From RH-AL1 sp964245015 (GTDB lineage: Bacteria > Pseudomonadota > Alphaproteobacteria > Rhizobiales > Beijerinckiaceae): a DNA stretch of 8,486 nucleotides. Within the stretch, counting starts at the first letter, position 1, and each line of letters begins with the position of its first letter. Below are positions 7,228-8,486 of this stretch, piece after piece. The stretch lies in assembly GCA_964245015.1 (NCBI GenBank), contig CAXTMA010000185.1, positions 1 through 8,486 of the forward strand. Direction: 5' to 3'. Under the pieces are notes generated by a model. That model did no database searches, was not told the origin of the DNA, and saw nothing but the letters and a program-made list of their open reading frames with translations. A program made the position numbers and the translations under genes.

Positions 7228-7440
7228 TCAGAACCTGTTGCGGAACGGCACCGCTGGTGCCGACGCGGGAGCGGTATAGAGCGGCACGATCAGCCGGGTC
7301 CAGCCGCGCGTCTCCTTGCCGGCATAGTTGTGCACGGTGACGTCGCCTGCCACCATCGCTTGCAACACGAATGGGCCGAAGTTGGTGCCGACGAGCCCGC
7401 CGGCGGCGAACTGCCCGACGCGCTTGTCGTTCGCCGCCGG
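7228..7440 (-). pseudogene. 3' remnant of an outer-membrane-type protein gene
   Basis: On the minus strand a frame ends at TGA 7230-7228 and reads, in its conserved-looking part, NDKRVGQFAAGGLVGTNFGP, then FVLQAMVAGDVTVHNYAGKE and TRGWTRLIVPLYTAP, ending FRNRF. Alternating polar/hydrophobic strands with a terminal Phe suggest the last strands of an outer-membrane beta-barrel protein, perhaps of the SphA/MetA-like transporter type; this assignment is tentative. The frame stays open upstream to beyond 7520, but from about 7441 onward it runs through a REP-like element and no longer looks like protein. The rest of the gene is missing, so it appears truncated at the repeat. Confidence 0.5.
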
Positions 7441-7445
7441 CGAAT

Positions 7446-7522
7446 CCGAAAACCGCTGCGCACTTTTCGGTCCGATGCTCCAGAGCCTCGGACCGGATCC
7501 GGTCCAGGGTTCGATGCTCCAG
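7446..7522 (-). repeat. REP-like palindromic element, copy 2
   Basis: Structured intergenic repeat. It contains an inverted repeat CCGAAAA (7446-7452) / TTTTCGG (7464-7470) with an 11-base loop, a perfect 16-base palindrome GGACCGGATCCGGTCC (7490-7505), and the 11-base direct repeat CGATGCTCCAG at 7473-7483 and 7512-7522. On the minus strand the core reads CGGACCGAAAAGTGCGCAGC followed by GGTTTTCG. From memory this resembles a dispersed element common between genes in Rhizobiales genomes; a genome-wide count would confirm it. It lies between the stop of the small gene at 7527 and the truncated outer-membrane gene. Confidence 0.7.
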
Positions 7523-7526
7523 GCAG

Positions 7527-7796
7527 CTAATTCATGAGGGTCACAAACTGCGCGACGGGCTTGCCCTCACGAACGAGCACATATCCCGCCCGTCCCGCCA
7601 ACGCCGCCCATGACTCGGGAGCGCTGCTGAACGCATAAAGGCGATCGCCCGGCTGCATCGCGGCCTTGAACCGCTGCCACTTGTCGTTGCCGAATCCGAA
7701 GGGTACATGCGGAACCCGGCCGTCATACGGGTACAGGTTCGCGGCTTCGACCGCGTCGACCGTCAGCGGCTCGCCCTTCATCTCATCATCGGTCAT
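7527..7796 (-). CDS. Small hypothetical protein, 89 residues
   Basis: A compact soluble protein with no signal peptide or membrane segment. The sequence includes MTDDEMKGEPLTVDAVEAAN, then YPYDGRVPHVPFGFGNDKWQ, RFKAAMQPGDRLYAFSSAPE and SWAALAGRAGYVLVREGKPV, ending VTLMN. The alternation PGDRLYAFSS..SWAALAGRAGYVLVREG looks like genuine beta-rich protein, and GC-rich third positions support coding. I do not recognise a named family and assign no function. ATG 7796 is chosen. A TTG at 7811 would add five residues and ATG 7781 would remove five; none has a strong Shine-Dalgarno. The stop is 5 bases from the REP-like element. It is the only frame in the right part of the window that looks intact. 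Confidence 0.6.
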   Translation of the reverse strand: MTDDEMKGEPLTVDAVEAANLYPYDGRVPHVPFGFGNDKWQRFKAAMQPGDRLYAFSSAPESWAALAGRAGYVLVREGKPVAQFVTLMN

Positions 7797-8486
7797 CGGC
7801 GCACCAAGCAACGGGCTTCAAACGGGCGGCTCGTTATGTTGGCGCAGCGGCGACGAGCGGCGCAAAGATTGCGGAAAGTCCTTCAGATCGCCACCTTGCC
7901 TTCATGATCTTTTCTGCGCGGTGAGATTGCCCTTGCAGCCGTCAGGAGAATATCCGCAAAAGGACTAAGCTGGGCTGGGATCGATCAAGAAGCAGCCTCA
8001 CTCCACCTGCGAACGCCAATCCAGGGGCCGAGTGGATCACTGCGAAGACATCCGTGACCGGCCCGAGCCGCTTTCTTCGCCAGCAGTTCGCGCCCGGCGC
8101 TGACCGCTTCGTCCCTTCCTTCGACCTGACATGCGCCGTTGCCACAACTCGGTCGCGCCGGTGAGCGCAACGAGCGTCGCTGGTCGTTGCGCAGCGAAGG
8201 GACATGGCTGCTTCAACGGCGGAGCGGTCGAGAAACGCCATCAGCCGCCGCTGCGACTTGCCTTTGTCGCTCGTGACCTCGGCCGTTGAGCCCCAAGAGC
8301 CCGCGAGGGCAGACGCCGTCCTGGCGATACCAGGCCGAGCGAGGTTCTTTCTTGTCGGCCTCGTCGCCGCAACCATTTTGAGCCAGGAGCCGAGCGTCAC
8401 CTCGGGCACCTTGCCCCAAGACCGACGTGTCATCAGCTGTCACCGACCCAGCGGCTGCGGGCGCCGCAACTCGCTCGCGGCTATAG
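7797..8486. other. Stretch without a recognisable gene
   Basis: About 690 bases. Open frames on the minus strand (7942-8433, 8213-8443, 7985-8170) are Arg/Ser/Ala-rich and I recognise no family in them. The most protein-like piece is at about 7985-8130 on the minus strand, reading VEGRDEAVSAGRELLAKKAA, which could be a decayed small gene. A hairpin lies at 8165-8192. No tRNA, terminator with a T-run, or mobile-element end was seen. Confidence 0.4.
8165..8192. other. Perfect 9-bp inverted repeat
   Basis: GCGCAACGA (8165-8173) pairs exactly with TCGTTGCGC (8184-8192) around a 10-base loop. No T-run follows on either strand, so it is not a standard intrinsic terminator. It may be a degenerate repeat element or chance. 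Confidence 0.5.

Noticed and set aside
7446..7470. Intrinsic terminator at the CCGAAAA/TTTTCGG hairpin
   Set aside because: The stem is only 7 bp, the loop 11 bases, and no T-run follows; better explained as part of a REP-like element.

Overview
This window is high-GC bacterial DNA. Codon third positions are strongly G/C, and the gene families (DUF2147 protein, OprB-type porin, Alr4036-like flavin protein, AraC regulator with an AraC_binding_2-like sensor) fit an alphaproteobacterium, most likely a member of Hyphomicrobiales (Rhizobiales). A REP-like element near 7446-7522 resembles, from memory, a dispersed intergenic repeat of that order. Genus cannot be fixed from the sequence alone.

Left part (1-4758): the 3' end of a DUF2147 gene (+) converges on a complete GH3 beta-glucosidase-type gene (-, 306-2441). 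The GH3 gene is divergent from a coupled two-gene unit (+): a four-helix DUF4149-type membrane protein (2624-3046) and a pyridoxamine-phosphate-oxidase-like FMN protein (3046-3630), which share one base at a TGATG junction. An AraC-family regulator (+, 3751-4758) follows.

Middle (4745-6373): an OprB-type carbohydrate porin (-) overlaps the regulator tail to tail by 14 bases. The porin and the GH3 enzyme could both act on sugars or oligosaccharides, and the AraC regulator lies between them, but no shared promoter or operon is visible, so this link is inference.

Right part (about 6374-8486): a decayed, gene-poor stretch. It holds an exact 20-bp tandem duplication, a degenerate REP-like copy, a frameshifted and truncated MFS transporter remnant, a 3' remnant of an outer-membrane-type gene cut off at a second, inverted REP-like copy, one small plausible hypothetical gene (7527-7796, -), and then about 690 bases where no gene is recognised. 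It looks like a zone of gene loss or rearrangement.

I see no CRISPR array, tRNA, rRNA, transposase, integrase, toxin-antitoxin pair or defence system, and no convincing new biological system. The most useful observations are the pseudogenes, the inverted pair of REP-like copies around them, and several start-site decisions.
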